A stretch of DNA of 64,000 nt from Planoprotostelium fungivorum. Its lineage: Eukaryota > Evosea > Variosea > Cavosteliida > Cavosteliaceae. A program made the position numbers and the translations under genes. This document shows positions 47,301 through 58,518 of this stretch, piece by piece. The notes beneath the pieces were generated by a model that worked only from the letters and a program-made list of their open reading frames with translations, was not told the DNA's origin and did no database searches. How positions within the stretch are numbered: the stretch's first letter is position 1; the number at the start of each line of letters is the position of its first letter. The stretch covers positions 1-64,000 of the forward strand of contig MDYQ01000240.1 of the NCBI GenBank assembly GCA_003024175.1, in the 5' to 3' direction.

Positions 47301-47865
47301 CATTTGCCGTGTCTACTGCATCCACAATAATCTGTTGTTCTGTGAGCTGGAAGGTGCGATGATCGATGCTGTATCATGATGTGAAGATCGTGTGAAGAGA
47401 ATGATGTCACCTGGAAAGATTTGTATTCTGAAGCCCTTTCCACTGTAATACGAAAGGGACGACAGTTTGATCTGAAAGCTTCCCTGCACAAAGGTGGGAG
47501 CAGGATTCTGTGGAACATCAGTCGGGCAGATGCATCATCATCCGACCTGAGAGCCAGTGATGACCGGAAGGTGGAATTCGAAATGGTCAGAACATTTGGT
47601 TCAAATCAGATGTTTGTATGTCCGTATGAGCATCTCACCGACATACGGAAGATCTAGGTTCGTTACCTCAATCGCAGAGATGATACTAGCATCACTGTCT
47701 CTCTTTGAGTGATTCGTCTTGTCTGTGTGGCTCACTGTCTATGACGTTGTCTGAGATCTTTGGACATTGACCCCATACACTTTCCGTTCGATCAGATCGG
47801 AAGACGAAAATTGTACACACCCCACAACAAAGGACGAAGAGAGAGAGCACACAGAGGTCGACCAT
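44347..47865 (-). CDS. EGF-like receptor, single-pass, with Glu-rich/coiled-coil tail
   Basis: Start at 47865 with a signal peptide (MVDLCVLSLFVLCCGVCTIF). The ectodomain exons hold Cys-rich EGF-like modules: DYCGCSRHGKCVSGRCQCYP, NCNGHGMCGSRGCTC, LFGNGVCFLSACLCDYGYTG. A membrane helix follows (GAIVGGVVGSIVGLLVIVAV), then MKRRREKRD. The tail is reached by splicing ATEE to VKDKKEEEKEEEE over a 44-nt intron, carries a 17-residue acidic tandem repeat and stops at 44347 (LLLEE, TAG). The paralogue at 30155-31146 continues about 33 residues further, and the homologous sequence is still recognisable downstream here. A TAG near 45377 interrupts YHIDGSQ|ASINIT unless a 27-nt intron is removed. Either a receptor with a shortened tail or an early pseudogene. 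Confidence 0.65.
44632..44740 (-). repeat. 51-bp tandem repeat in the receptor tail
   Basis: Two in-frame copies of a 51-base unit coding on the minus strand for EEKEEGVEVMEEVEELE, in the cytoplasmic tail of the EGF-like receptor. Confidence 0.85.
45808..45854 (-). other. short intron with inverted CTACAACT...AGTTGTAG ends
   Basis: A 47-nt intron of the EGF-like receptor. On the plus strand CTACAACT (45808-45815) and AGTTGTAG (45841-45848) are perfect inverted repeats near its two ends. One forms the 3' splice site on the minus strand. Confidence 0.75.
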
Positions 47866-48068
47866 CTTACCTGCACATCAGCTGGCCCTTGAGAACGAGT
47901 CGGGTTATCACTGCTTATGAAACAATGTAAGCGTAGAGAACGGCCGACTGATCAGAACACACATGATCCTTCAACACCAAGCAAGATGAAGCGTCTCAGT
48001 GTCGAACCAAATGATGATGAGAAAAGGAAGCAAAAATTGATACGTCTCATTTATTACTCTTAGAATGC

Positions 48069-51044
48069 TTACAGGGCCACAACGGCGATGAGAACTGCCA
48101 AGACAATAGAAGCGCCCATAGTAGAGGCGCTGCTTCTCGTGGCAGCATCTGGGGCTCCAGCCGTGGTAGTCAGCGTGACGTCAGCGGGGCCGTTGGTGCT
48201 GGCGGCCGTTGTAGACTGAGCCGGCTGGCTGGTGGCAGCTCTCGTGGTCGAGCTCGAAGTTTGGGCGGGAGAGCTCGACGACGTTACCGTTGGAAAAGTG
48301 GCGGGAACTGCATACTGGAGACCCTGGGGGGTGATCTCCAGGGTAGGAGGGTTCTGAGGGTAACCCGCAGCGATGGTGATGGTCTGCTGCGAGCTGGCAA
48401 ATTTGCCCCAGTTGTCGATGGCAGTGAGCGTGATGGTGTAAGTGCCCGGCTGCGAGTAAGCGTGGCTGATGAGTCGGTTGATGGTCTGAGTGCTAAACTT
48501 GACTTGGTGTCCATCTCCAAAGTCCCACTCGAAGGTGATCGTGTCCAAATCGACGTCGTAGGTTGTGGAGGCGTCGAATTCGATGTATTGGCCGGCGACG
48601 TAGTGTTGAGCGTTGATCTTGAAAGAGGGGACGGGGGTGTTGGAATACCAGTTCTGTTCCATGAGACGAGTGTAGGCGGTGCCAGTGAGACCGTTGGCGT
48701 CGGTGACGGTCATGATGGCGAGGAAGTTGATTCTCTCTCCAATGTGGGAGTTGGCGCCCATGCCTTCCAAGGTGGTGGTGACGCTCTGCTGGTTGGTCGA
48801 GAATGATCCGGGGTGGTAGTGGTTCGTGTGAACCATGTAGATGTCCCAGAAGTAGTTGTAAGGAGCAGTGCCGCCGACCACGTTACCGGAGAAGGTGATA
48901 CCAGCGTTGTTGTTTGTGGGGTCATAGGTGGACCAGCTGTTGAACGAGTCTACGCTACCGGCCGCGGGCGAGGTGATGATCGCAGTGGGGACTTCCTTTC
49001 CAACGACGACGACGAGGGTGGAGTTGACGGTGTACTGTCCATTGTTGATCCAGCAGGTGACCGTGTAGGTGCCGTCCTTGGTATAGACGTGCGTGGGGTT
49101 GGGATTTACGACCACGGCGGTGGAGTCACCAAAATTCCATGCGGTGAAGTTTGTCAAAACGGTCATTCTGTCCTTCGAGTTATCGGCCGAGAACTGAACG
49201 GTGAGGGGAGACAGGCCGGCGGTGACGTTAGAAGAGATGGCGATGGTGGGGGGTCTGGCTCCTCCCTGGTAAGACAGACAGTGGATGACTCCCTGCAGCA
49301 GCTCCATGTAACACATGTCTCCATTCTGGGGGTTGACCTCCAAATCGACGACGGGCACGGCCAGCGGTAAAAAGTCGTACTGGTCTACCTTGACGTCATT
49401 CTGAGAGGTGATACTCTTGATCCATTGGGTTCCGTAGTCAGAGAAGAAGACTTGTCCCTGGAAGGATGCGGGGTAGTTGGTGCCCGAGTAGAAGTTGACT
49501 CCAGAGACACAGTTACCGGTGAAACCGGCACCCAAGACGTACTGCTCCCCGTAGAGACCATCCATATCGTGAGTGTAGCGAGACCAGTAGTAGGTAGGGT
49601 GCTGGGTCTGGACGTGGTTGTAGACGTACTGGCAGTTGATGGCGGAACCGTCGTCAGCCGTGGGGCGAGTGATGTTCTTGTTGGTCAGGTCGTTGTAGAC
49701 GGAGTCTCTGTATCCAGCCATGGGTTGAGGTCCTGAAATCAGATTAGCTCGTTGTAGACGGTCGAATTTCGATATTTACCTTCCCAGCAAGGCCAGCCAA
49801 AGTTGAGACCGGGCTGTGTGGCGGCGTTGATCTCCTCGTAAGAGCCGAGTCCGACATCACCAATGTATGGAACACCTGGACCTCCAGCTTGCTTCTCCTC
49901 CACGGTGGCGGGCCTCAAGTTCATAGAGAAGGGGTTACGCAGTCCCATGGCGTAGATTCTGGCGCGGGGAGCTCTCAGATCCATGTTGGGAGTGCAGTAG
50001 GGGTTCAGTGTCTTAAACCCTTGGTTGGAATTGCAGATACCGTTACCGGTGGCGGGGTCGACACGGATGAGCTTTCCACCCAGGGTGTCTTTGGATTGAG
50101 ACTTCATGGCGCCCATCTCTTGACCGGGCCAGATGTTGGGACAGACGGACGAGTAAGGGTAACGCTGCTGGGGCTGTCCAAAGTCCATGACATCGGTATC
50201 GAAATGAGATCCCTCTCCGAGGGTGATGAAGAGAGAACCGTCGAGACCCATGGCCATAGCACCTCCGGCATGAGAGGAAGAGCAGAGGACGTTGGAGTCG
50301 AGGTATGTCTGTCCGATAATGAATGATTTGGAGACCATCTTGCCAGCGTTGACGACGAGTCTAAGCACACGGACGAAAGAGACGGTGTTGACGGCGGTGT
50401 TGGGGCCGTAGATGGAACCGTTAACGTATGAGACGTAAACAAATGGGTTCTGGGCGAAGTTGGTGTGGGTCTCGATGGACAGACCTCCATAATCTCCCCA
50501 GTTGTGGACTTGGTCTTGGAAGTCATAGACGGTGTTGATGGCCTAATCGAAGAATCAATAAAATGAAGAAGAGGAGGGGACGAACCTGAGTGCCGACATC
50601 GACGTGGAAGACGATTCCGGCCTTGGCAATCACAAAGATCTCATTGGTGTTATCGGTAAAGGCGTAACCAGTGAGGGTGTTGTAAGAGGTGGGGGGGTTC
50701 ACACCGATGGTATAGTCAACAAAATCCTCAGCATTAGAGTTGGCCTTCTGAGTCTAACCGAACCCGTCAGCGACCACGTGTCGGAGCTCTTAATGACTCA
50801 CCGTTCCTGTACCTGGGAAAGAACCTCCCTTCTTATCGTTGGCGAGACAAGCGCAGGGGTATGGAGATGGGCCGTTGACGGCGATTCCTCTCCAGTCGAT
50901 ACAGCTACCTCCGGCCTGGTTGTTTGACTGCCTGGCTTGGCAGTCTCCGCTGAGTGGCTCGACGGCAATGTTGTCCGTCTTGGGCTCATTGATAGCCACT
51001 GCGAGTGCAAAGATGAATAATGTGAGAAGAGCTGATGTCTTCAT
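48069..51044 (-). CDS. secreted PQQ-type sugar dehydrogenase with PKD-like domains, GPI-anchored
   Basis: Start at 51044: MKTSALLTLFIFALAVA is a signal peptide. A Cys-containing N-terminal segment follows (GGSCIDWRGIAVNG, YPCACLAND), then a beta-propeller of the glucose/sorbosone dehydrogenase type: NWGDYGGLSIETH, SSHAGGAMAMGLDGSLFITL, GEGSHFD, LGGKLIRVDPATGNGI, IYAMGLRNPFSMNLRP and INAATQPGLNFGWPCWEG. The large last exon (48069-49732) holds two PKD-like Ig domains (FTAWNFGDST, FEWDFGDGHQV..HAYSQPGTYTITL). It then has a Thr/Ser stalk and a hydrophobic C-terminus (SIVLAVLIAVVAL), probably a GPI signal. About 930 residues. It likely oxidises sugars at the cell surface with a PQQ-like cofactor; cofactor and substrate are inferred. 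Confidence 0.88.
49733..49779 (-). other. short intron carrying an internal CTACAACGAG block
   Basis: A 47-nt intron of the PQQ-type gene, GTAAATATCGAAATTCGACC on the minus strand, then GTCTACAACGAG and CTGATTTCAG. The CTACAACGAG block is the reverse complement of the 3' end used by other introns. Confidence 0.75.
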
Positions 51045-51944
51045 CTTCTAATAGTTTCTAGCGTCGTTCACGTGTGGATGTGTGGGGTTGCAGCGCGTGC
51101 GAGTGAAGCTTGTGGTTGGTGTCTGTGTTGGCCACCCGAAATAATGAAAGGAGGCACCTGAAACCTTTCTCGTTCGTTCTTCTTCACGCTTCCTCCTGGT
51201 TCCGTGGTCGTTCTCAATTCTCGCTGAACTTTCTACCAGTTTCACGATGCAACACGCGAGGCATCTTCTATCGCTGCAGAGCATCTCTGCCACATCCAGC
51301 TGCGAGCTCTACGCGAGCGTTCACAGATAAAGAGGACGATGCGTCCACGCAGGGGACGCTATAACTTAATAGGCTATCAGAATCATCTCAAATGTTCGAA
51401 ACTGAGAGAAAATTCGGCACGACGATGAAATGGAACGAGGTAAAGGTGGGCCCGAACACCTGGCCCGAAGTGTTCGATGCGTGAGCAATACCGTGCCTTC
51501 ACATTGTGAAGGATAGAAGCTATCTCTCTGTGACTTTTAGTGCCTGTATGACTGAGCCCCCGCGGGTGGTGGGCTGGTAGCGGCATTTGATGGTATATGC
51601 GTTGTCTATTTTCCGGTTGAGCTGAGTGGTGAAGGTTCTGGGAGGGGGAAGGCGTGGGAGAACTTGTGCCTGAGACGGTTACGGCAAGATGGGGAGAAGA
51701 TGAGACCGACTTCTCAGGAATTGTGCGGTGGCGGCTTCCCGTCACATCGAAAGCGGATGAGATCATCGTAGTTGTTTATTCGTCTGGGGTCAGCTCTGAT
51801 TGTTTCTGTGGATGAAGGAGGTCAACCTCTTCAACGAAAAACTGGCTCTCGAGGCGGTCTTCTGCAGCTGTGGCGGTGTTGCGCTCAGGTATTCAAGTCT
51901 TTCGTTCGTCGGTGATGTTACGACAAAGTCGGGACTCTGCTGTA
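51045..51944. other. intergenic with one unassigned minus-strand frame
   Basis: About 900 bases between the PQQ-type gene start and the WD40 gene end. A 127-codon minus-strand frame at 51383-51766 (MISSAFDVTGSRHRTIPEKS) has no domain, signal peptide or intron support, and I do not call it a gene. The PQQ-type promoter should lie in the first few hundred bases. Confidence 0.45.
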
Positions 51945-54900
51945 TCACATGTAAGCATGCGACGAAACATCGGATCTCTCAATCACCATGTCGAATGAGC
52001 TCACGGAAGGTGTCGTATTTGTGAGTGCATTGGGATCGTTCATCACATCCTGTCCGTCTAAATGTGATGCACGCGCGGATGTCTGTGTAGCTCTCACCTG
52101 ATTCAGCATGGCCGACTTGCGATGGGCGCCGATAACTTCTGATCTCCTCTGCCACACGTAGATGAGCCCATCACTCCCCGCCGTCCAAACTCGATCCTGA
52201 GGCCATTTAGAACCTCTTCGTCTCTGTATCAACCCACCCTCGAATCCAGTAACATTCCGTTGACGCCCCCATTCTTGTGTTTCGTTCGAAACTCCGTCAC
52301 CATCTCGTACGTCTACAACCAGTCACTCTCGACCCTCCCCCACCCTCCCACCTTTGCGTTCCACATGCAGACGACCACGTCGAACGTACCACACCACACT
52401 GTTCCCGTCGCTCTGATTTCAAACATACATTGAATTCGGTTGTCGTAATGGAGCAATCTAAGACACTGATACGTCTCTGCATTCCAACATCGCAAGGTCT
52501 TATCACTCGAGGAGGACCAAACCTTTGGGACGTCAGGTTGTAGATGGAAGATTCACGGAAATGTCACCTCGTACGGCCCGACGTTGCAGAGGGCGTTGAT
52601 GGTTCGTTCGTGGCCACGCAGTTGCTGCGTCACTTTGTGCGTCTACAACGAGTCAATTCGAGTCGAAATTTCATCAAATTTCACCGTAGAATTCCACACG
52701 AGGATGTCCGTCTCCGTTCCAGACCACACGCGGGTCAGACGAGTCAGAAGACAAGTGGCACCGCAGTCCTTCAGCTCTTTCTTCGTCTTACCATTCTACA
52801 ACCAGTCAGTTACTGATGTGACTCATCTTCATCTTCATCGTCGTCGCGATGATCTTTACGAAAAACTTGATGATGATGAGATGATGAGAGAGACTTCACC
52901 TTTGAATCGAAGATGCGAATGGAACCATCGATACCGGATGCCCACACTTCGCTTTCCACTTCGGCCATCGAATTGCAGATCGTCGTTGCCAATTTCTTCA
53001 AGGCTTGGTGTTTCTGTCTCGTCTCAGTTTCTCCCTCTAAGCTTCGTAATAGACACATGTATATTCATCATATTCATGTATGTTTATGTGTATCTATACA
53101 TATATATAGAGTATACATCAGATGGATACAGATAGATGCATGCTGATATCTCACTTGTGGTGACCAGATACAGATCGTCTTATCTTTCGATGAAGTCCAG
53201 ACACTGTCTTGACGTATGGCCTTGATGTCTAAGATACTCGCCGTGTGGCCTCTCCTCTCTTCCAACAGCTCTCCCGTCTCCATCTACAACGAGTCATTCG
53301 ACCATCTACAACGAGGCATTCACGTGGTATAAACGGATGCAGCCGTCAGAATAACCGGTCCATATGATATCGTCTAGCGCCGTCATGCATCTACAACGGG
53401 TCAGTCCCAAATGAGGCCGTTCCCGCGCAAACCTGACTTGGGCCTTCTCTCCTTGCTGAGGATCCAGGCAGGACACAGTTACGTACGATTCCATCACATT
53501 TCCCCCCTCTGACGTGGCCGACGACTTCAAGATGAACCTGCCAGATTTCAGTGAAATTTCCTGGAGATCTCCCACATGGCCTCGCGTTGTAGATCGTCAT
53601 CGACCACGCTGACGCGTCTTCCAATGGACTCAGATATGTCTGTCCTGTGGCTTCTGTGATCATTCTCCTCGTTTTCTGTGGAAGTGTCCAATATCTTTGT
53701 GATAGCTGCCTCAGCCTCTTCCGTCACTACTACAATGAGTCGACGTAGAATTTTCCGCGAAATTTCACCGTGCTGTATGGCGCGACGGGACTCCATGGTC
53801 ATGGGCTCGGACTGGAATCTGCGAATCTGCTGCACGAGAGAGTCGTTGATCTGCGATATCCCCTCCGATTTCTTCTTGATAAATTCTGATTTTTCCTTCT
53901 CTGAAATGTAATCTGCCAAAATCTTGGCATGCTTCGAGCGAATGACTCTGATTTTCGTGTGGTACGATTCGTCTTCTTTCGTTAGCATCTCGTTCATCTA
54001 CAACGAGTCAGGTGACATATTTATATTTTTTTACCTCTTCGAGCTCTTCAATGTCTTTCATGTAAGTCATGAGAGCGGCTGTGTCTTGTCTCTTGATCGT
54101 CTGAATGTCGTCCCTGCGTCCGGTCATCTACAACGGCATAGCAGATCGTCAAATCTCACCTCTCTTTTTGTACAATTTCATCGTGCTGGTCTTGGTAGTC
54201 CTGCAGCTCGTCGCGATTCTCTCTCAAGTCCACCATCACTTCACTCTTCTCGTTGCGAAGTGTCGCGTTCTGTGACATGATATCTTGACGTATCTTCTCT
54301 AGATCTGCAAATTTTCTCGACAGACTTTCTTTGTCTTGCTCCAGCATGGCCTTGTAGTGAGAGATCCTGACGATGAGAGACCGCATCGTATCCTTCGTCT
54401 GTACCAAATGTCACGAAGAAATCGTATATGAATCTTGAGTCGTTGGGACTCACCTTGGCGAGATTTTCCGCCGATATCTTCTCCCTGTGGATGATTTTCG
54501 AATAGTTATTTCTCTCTCTTTCGAGCACTACGTTCAATTGTCTCTCGTCACGCATGTCGTTGTAGTCCACCTCGTCGTCGGAACTTTCGCTCGAACTTTC
54601 TTCGTCAGAATTTTCATGGAAATTTCTCTCCCACATCTGATCTCGGGGATCCGTCCTGGCTCCCAGCTGGTTGATGAGCATCCTCTGGTGTTTTCTTCGA
54701 ATTTTCTGCTCCCTCTCTATGTCTTCCTCTGCCGAAGTGTTGACGGACATCTCAGGCACTTCTTCGTCTTCTGATGACTCCATCATGAGTGGTGTAGACG
54801 GTACGCTCCGGGAGGGTACCCTGGCCACGTCAGAGACGAAATTTCATCGAATTTTCACCGAGATAATCCGTGGTTCTCCCTCGAGCTGCCCCAGGTGGGA

Positions 54901-55838
54901 GCATCAGATGTGTCTTTCCACTTTACGCGGTAACACTTGATACCCTGCTTTCGTCACGAAACTTCCGAGAAAATTCGTCACCCCCGCCAGCTGCTTCCAC
55001 AGGGTCCGAGAGTCGGGGATTCCGATCCAAACGGTATCTTCGTTCCAGGAACCAGAGGAGCATTCTAACGTCTCGATCTGGTCTGCGTTCCCGCCAAGAG
55101 ACGACGCGAGAAATTCTCTCAAGTCTTTTAGAGGTATGTCGGTGTTGGCCACCATCAAGATCTGATGAGACGATTTTCAATTCGAATGCGACGTTTTCGG
55201 CGTCGATGTCACCTCTGAACAGACTTCTTGCTTTCCCTGCCTCACGCTGACGAGCTGCACTGGCGTCATCACTGATTTCCACAGATACGTAGAGTGTCTC
55301 TTGCTGGGGTGAGATTGGTTCTTAGTCATGGCGCTCGGTTCTCCACCGGCAGAGGAGGCCGATCTCATGACCGGGAGTGATGTCTATCGAGATGAGATGG
55401 GGATGGTGATGGAAGCATGTAGACTCACCTTGCGATCGAGTTCTGGACGGAGGACCTGGGAAGGTGAGTCGTGATGGAATGGAGAGGAAGGCACCTGCTC
55501 GGTGACACTGTCCATCAGTTTCGAAGACATGCCATTGGGTGAATAATGCATGTAGGGTTCATGATGATACGGTCTTCTGAAGTGGATCTGATTATTTTCA
55601 ATCGTTGAATTTCTACATCTCAGAGATGATTTCGAATGGACGAGGATGTGATGGTTCGATTCGAAATCGAATGATCGAGTATTCGGTGGATTTTGGAGAA
55701 GAAAAATGGTCTCTCCACGTTAAGACGTCGAGATCGGTTTGTTCGCGAAGAGAGATGTTAAGAGCATAAAGTAAGGTGATATGTGCTCACCTCTGACGCA
55801 GAATGAGCCAGAGGGGTAGAAGACCGTAGTGGATTCAT
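51945..55838 (-). CDS. coiled-coil protein with C-terminal WD40 repeats
   Basis: Start ATG at 55838 (MNPLRSSTPLAHSASE); exon 2 reads RPYHHEPYMHYSPNGMSS. A folded segment of unknown type follows (KDLREFLASSLGGNADQIET), then an acidic linker (ESSEDEEVPEMS) and two coiled-coil blocks (KDTMRSLIVRISHYKAM, DDIQTIKRQDTAALM..EELEEMNEM). The C-terminal third is a WD40 propeller: DDIIWTGYSDGCIRLYH, GHTASILDIKA..SVWTSSKDKTICIW, VWASGIDGSIRIFDS, GHERTINALC, WSSSSDKTLRCWN, VWTAGSDGLIYVWQ. The stop is at 51945. Many introns are of the stereotyped kind. Roughly 1,000 residues; a scaffold protein, with no orthologue recognised. Confidence 0.8.
52643..52684 (-). other. stereotyped short intron, best example
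   Basis: A 42-nt intron of the WD40 gene between ILVWNST and THKVTQQLRGHE. Minus strand: GTGAAATTTGATGAAATTTC, then GACTCGAAT and TGACTCGTTGTAG. The frame on both sides is confirmed by WD40 consensus. Confidence 0.88.
53284..53323 (-). other. stereotyped short intron with a doubled CTCGTTGTAG
   Basis: A 40-nt intron of the WD40 gene between GCIRLYH and METGELLEE. Minus strand: GTGAATGCCTCGTTGTAG, then ATGGTCGA and ATGACTCGTTGTAG, so the 3' block occurs twice and an upstream alternative acceptor exists. Confidence 0.82.
53727..53768 (-). other. stereotyped short intron
   Basis: A 42-nt intron of the WD40 gene between RRAIQH and VTEEAEAA. It begins GTGAAATTTCGCGGAAAATT on the minus strand and ends GTCGACTCATTGTAGTAG. 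Confidence 0.78.
54114..54159 (-). other. short intron with internal CGTTGTAG not used as acceptor
   Basis: A 46-nt intron of the WD40 gene. The frame requires the acceptor CGGACGCAG and the exon DDIQTIKR. The CCGTTGTAG block lies inside, 14 bases upstream, and would give a stop if used. So the block is not always the splice site. Confidence 0.72.
54821..54858 (-). other. stereotyped short intron
   Basis: A 38-nt intron of the WD40 gene, GTGAAAATTCGATGAAATTT on the minus strand and then CGTCTCTGACGTGGCCAG. It joins the exon that begins RVPSRSV. Confidence 0.72.
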
Positions 55839-56263
55839 GATCCGCGGTGAACTGTGATAGTGTCAGATGTATGATATCGCAGACATTATAGAAGAGACAC
55901 GTGTGACAAGACTTATCCCATGCTTATCCGTTCGATTTGTTACAATATGGACAAGTCTTTGTTTTAAGAACCGCCCGATATCACATGATGGCTCATATCA
56001 TGTGATTCCATCGAACTCTTCAATGAATCACCTCTAAAACGGTCTATTCGTCGAGACCTGCGAACCAAACCGAAAGATGTCCTTCCCTCTTTTGCGCACC
56101 TCAACTGGCGCGTTCTAATTAAATGGGAGTATATGCATTTTATTCTCTTCGACCTGTCACTCATTTGGCCCATTCGGTCAACTTCCCCCGCAACAAGAAC
56201 AAGCCCATCATCACACAACCATCATCGTCACTTGTTTATTTCACGTGTATCGTGTCTATTGCT
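55839..56263. other. intergenic, no gene seen
   Basis: About 425 bases. It should hold the WD40 gene promoter and the G6PD 3' end; TTTATTT at about 56235 is a minus-strand AATAAA for G6PD. A short minus-strand frame at 55964-56218 has no support. Confidence 0.5.
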
Positions 56264-58518
56264 TCAGATCTTGCTCTTCGGTCCCCACTGGTAAGACTTT
56301 GAACGCTGGAAGCCGTATCTGTGGATGAGCTTGTCCGACTCCTCGGGCCCTCTGGATCCAAACTTGTAAGAGATCGGTTTCACCTTTTCCTCATCAGCAC
56401 ATCACGTCCATCATTGATGTTCATGATGATTACGATGATGATGCAGTCGATGATGGAGTTAATGATGATCACCTTCTCGGCGTCTAATTTGTGTAGGATG
56501 GGAGTGAAGATCTTCCAAGCGGCATCCAATTCATCTTCTCTCACAAACAAGTTGTGGTCTCCACGCACGACATCGTAGATCAATCTCTCGTAAGCATCCG
56601 GCAGCCTGACCTCGTATCTCTCCTTGTACGTCAAGTCGAGCTCGGACATCGCAATCTCCTCGGAAAGTCCGGGTCTCTTCGTGTTGACCTTGTAGTACAC
56701 GGCCTCGTTGGGCTGCACCCGGAAGACGAGCTCATTCCGCTCGGAATCCTCCGCGTAAATTCCGGGGTTGCTCTTGAACTGGACTCGGATCTCGGCCTTC
56801 CTCTCGTTTAAACCTTTACCGCACTTCAATACAAAAGGGACACCGGCCCAGCGTGGGTTGTCAATGTGGACGACGGCCGTGGCGAAGGTGGGGGTGATGC
56901 TGTCCTTGGCGACCTAGGGTGGGGGTGAGGGGGGAGCGGCGTAGAAATTTCTTCACCTTTTCGTCTTCGTCGAGGTAGCCGTCGTACTGACCCACGACGA
57001 TGTCTTCGGGCGAAATGGGTCTGCAAGCGCTGACGACTTTCACCTTCTCGTCTCGGACGTCTACAACGCGTCAGTTTTTTGTGGGCTCGTTGTAGATCAC
57101 CTTCCGCAGACAGAGAATTGGGAGTCTCCATGGCAACGAGGGCGAGCATCTGAGTCAGATGGTTTTGCATGACGTCCCTGATGATTCCATACTCGTCAAA
57201 ATATCCTCCTCTACCCTATCCACGTCACCCTTTTTCCCGCCCTTTTTCTCACCTCGGTACCAATGTCCTCTTTGAAGGTGATGGTGATGTTGGCGATGTA
57301 GTGTCTGTTCCAGACGGGCTCCCACAGGGAGTTGGCAAATCGAATGACTAAGAGGTTCTGTACCATCTCTTTGCCGAGATAGTGATCGATGCGGTACGTC
57401 TGTTCCTCGCTGAAGCCAGTGGCGAGGTCGCGGGAGAGTTGGGCGGAGCTCTCGGTGTCTTTACCGAAAGGCTTCTCAACGATGATGCGGTTCCATCCGT
57501 TCTGTGATGGATGAGATGACGAGATGGGACATTGTCACATGGAGGATGGAATGAGATGAGAGATGAGATCGAGGGGTGTACCTCAGAGACGGCAACCGAT
57601 TTGGCGGCGGTGGCTACTTCGGCGAAGATGGAGGGGGGGATGGCGAGATAGAACATGCGATTGGCACTGTTTCCTCCTTCCTTCTCTTTGAGAATCTTTG
57701 CAACCTGTTCAACGCGTTAGACTTGAGTCATTTGTGAGATGGTGATGTTAGGGGCGTAAGTGTTTGATGTCGAATCATGCACCTCCGAGAAGCTCTGCTC
57801 TGAATCATATTGTCCAGAGTGGTAGAAACAACGTGACAAGAATTCTTCTTGCTTGTCCTTGAACTCTTTGAAACTGCATCATGTCAATCAATCGTCACTC
57901 ACATTCGACTCACTTCTTCGAGATGTTCTTTCTGAACTCCTCGTCTGACATCTTTGAACGTGCAAAACCGACGATGGTGAAGTCTTTGGGTAATAATCCA
58001 AGACCAAAGAGGTTGAACAGACTGGGGAACGTCTTCTTCTTAGCTAGATCCCCAGAAGCACCGACGACGACCACCGACAAGTGTGCATTTTCACTGTCTC
58101 CGCTGGATTTCTCCTTATCTCCATTTGATGCTGAAGAGGAAGTGAGACTCTTTCCCTTGTTCTGAAGTCTCTCCACTTGCTTCTTGTATTTCTCCAACTC
58201 TTTCTTCAATCTTGCGTTCTCTTCCTTCAAATCGGCCATCTGTTCGTCTCGTCATCGATCCGCCGAACCCATCTCACTCACGATCTTGAATACGTCTCTA
58301 GTGTCCTCCCTTTTGTTTGATGTGGTTTGTATGTGCCCCTGAATATTCCTTTCTTCTGACGTCACAGGAATTTCGGAGCTTCGGCCCGAAGGTGGCTTCG
58401 GAGGCTTCTGAAGGTCCTCCATCAGGGTATAGACATCAGCTGACTTCCTCAGAGGTCGTCTCTGTGTCGACTTCTTCGTGCCGGTGGTGCTCGTGATGAG
58501 AGGCAGCGAGAGAGACAT
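56264..58518 (-). CDS. G6PD: glucose-6-phosphate 1-dehydrogenase with N-terminal extension
   Basis: The enzyme core starts near 58130 with [20 protein letters not shown] (NADP-binding). [14 protein letters not shown] and the active-site motif [13 protein letters not shown] follow, then the C-terminal half ([20 protein letters not shown]...WGPKSKI) to the stop at 56264. It oxidises glucose-6-phosphate in the pentose-phosphate pathway and makes NADPH. The exon starting at 58239 ([20 protein letters not shown]) adds a coiled coil. It is joined in frame by a 43-nt intron (GTGAGT...AACAG) to an upstream exon from 58518 ([20 protein letters not shown]). The start is therefore either 58518 or 58239. 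The extension is unusual for this enzyme and may target or oligomerise it. Confidence 0.92.
57061..57100 (-). other. short intron with CTACAACG...CGTTGTAG inverted ends
   Basis: A 40-nt intron of G6PD between NSLSAE and VRDEKVKVV. On the minus strand it reads GTGATCTACAACGAG, then CCCACAAAAAA and CTGACGCGTTGTAG. CTACAACG and CGTTGTAG are perfect inverted repeats flanking a short A-rich loop. Confidence 0.85.

Noticed and set aside
52795-53135. Plus-strand frames overlapping the WD40 gene
   Set aside because: Shadows of the minus-strand exons; the WD40 repeats and spliced frames are only on the minus strand.
54128-54159. A 32-nt intron ending at GTTGTAG in the WD40 gene
   Set aside because: That acceptor puts a stop right after the join; the frame needs the CGCAG acceptor 14 bases further on.
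55964-56218. 84-codon minus-strand frame between the WD40 gene and G6PD
   Set aside because: No domain, no signal peptide, no intron pattern and no neighbouring exon that fits.
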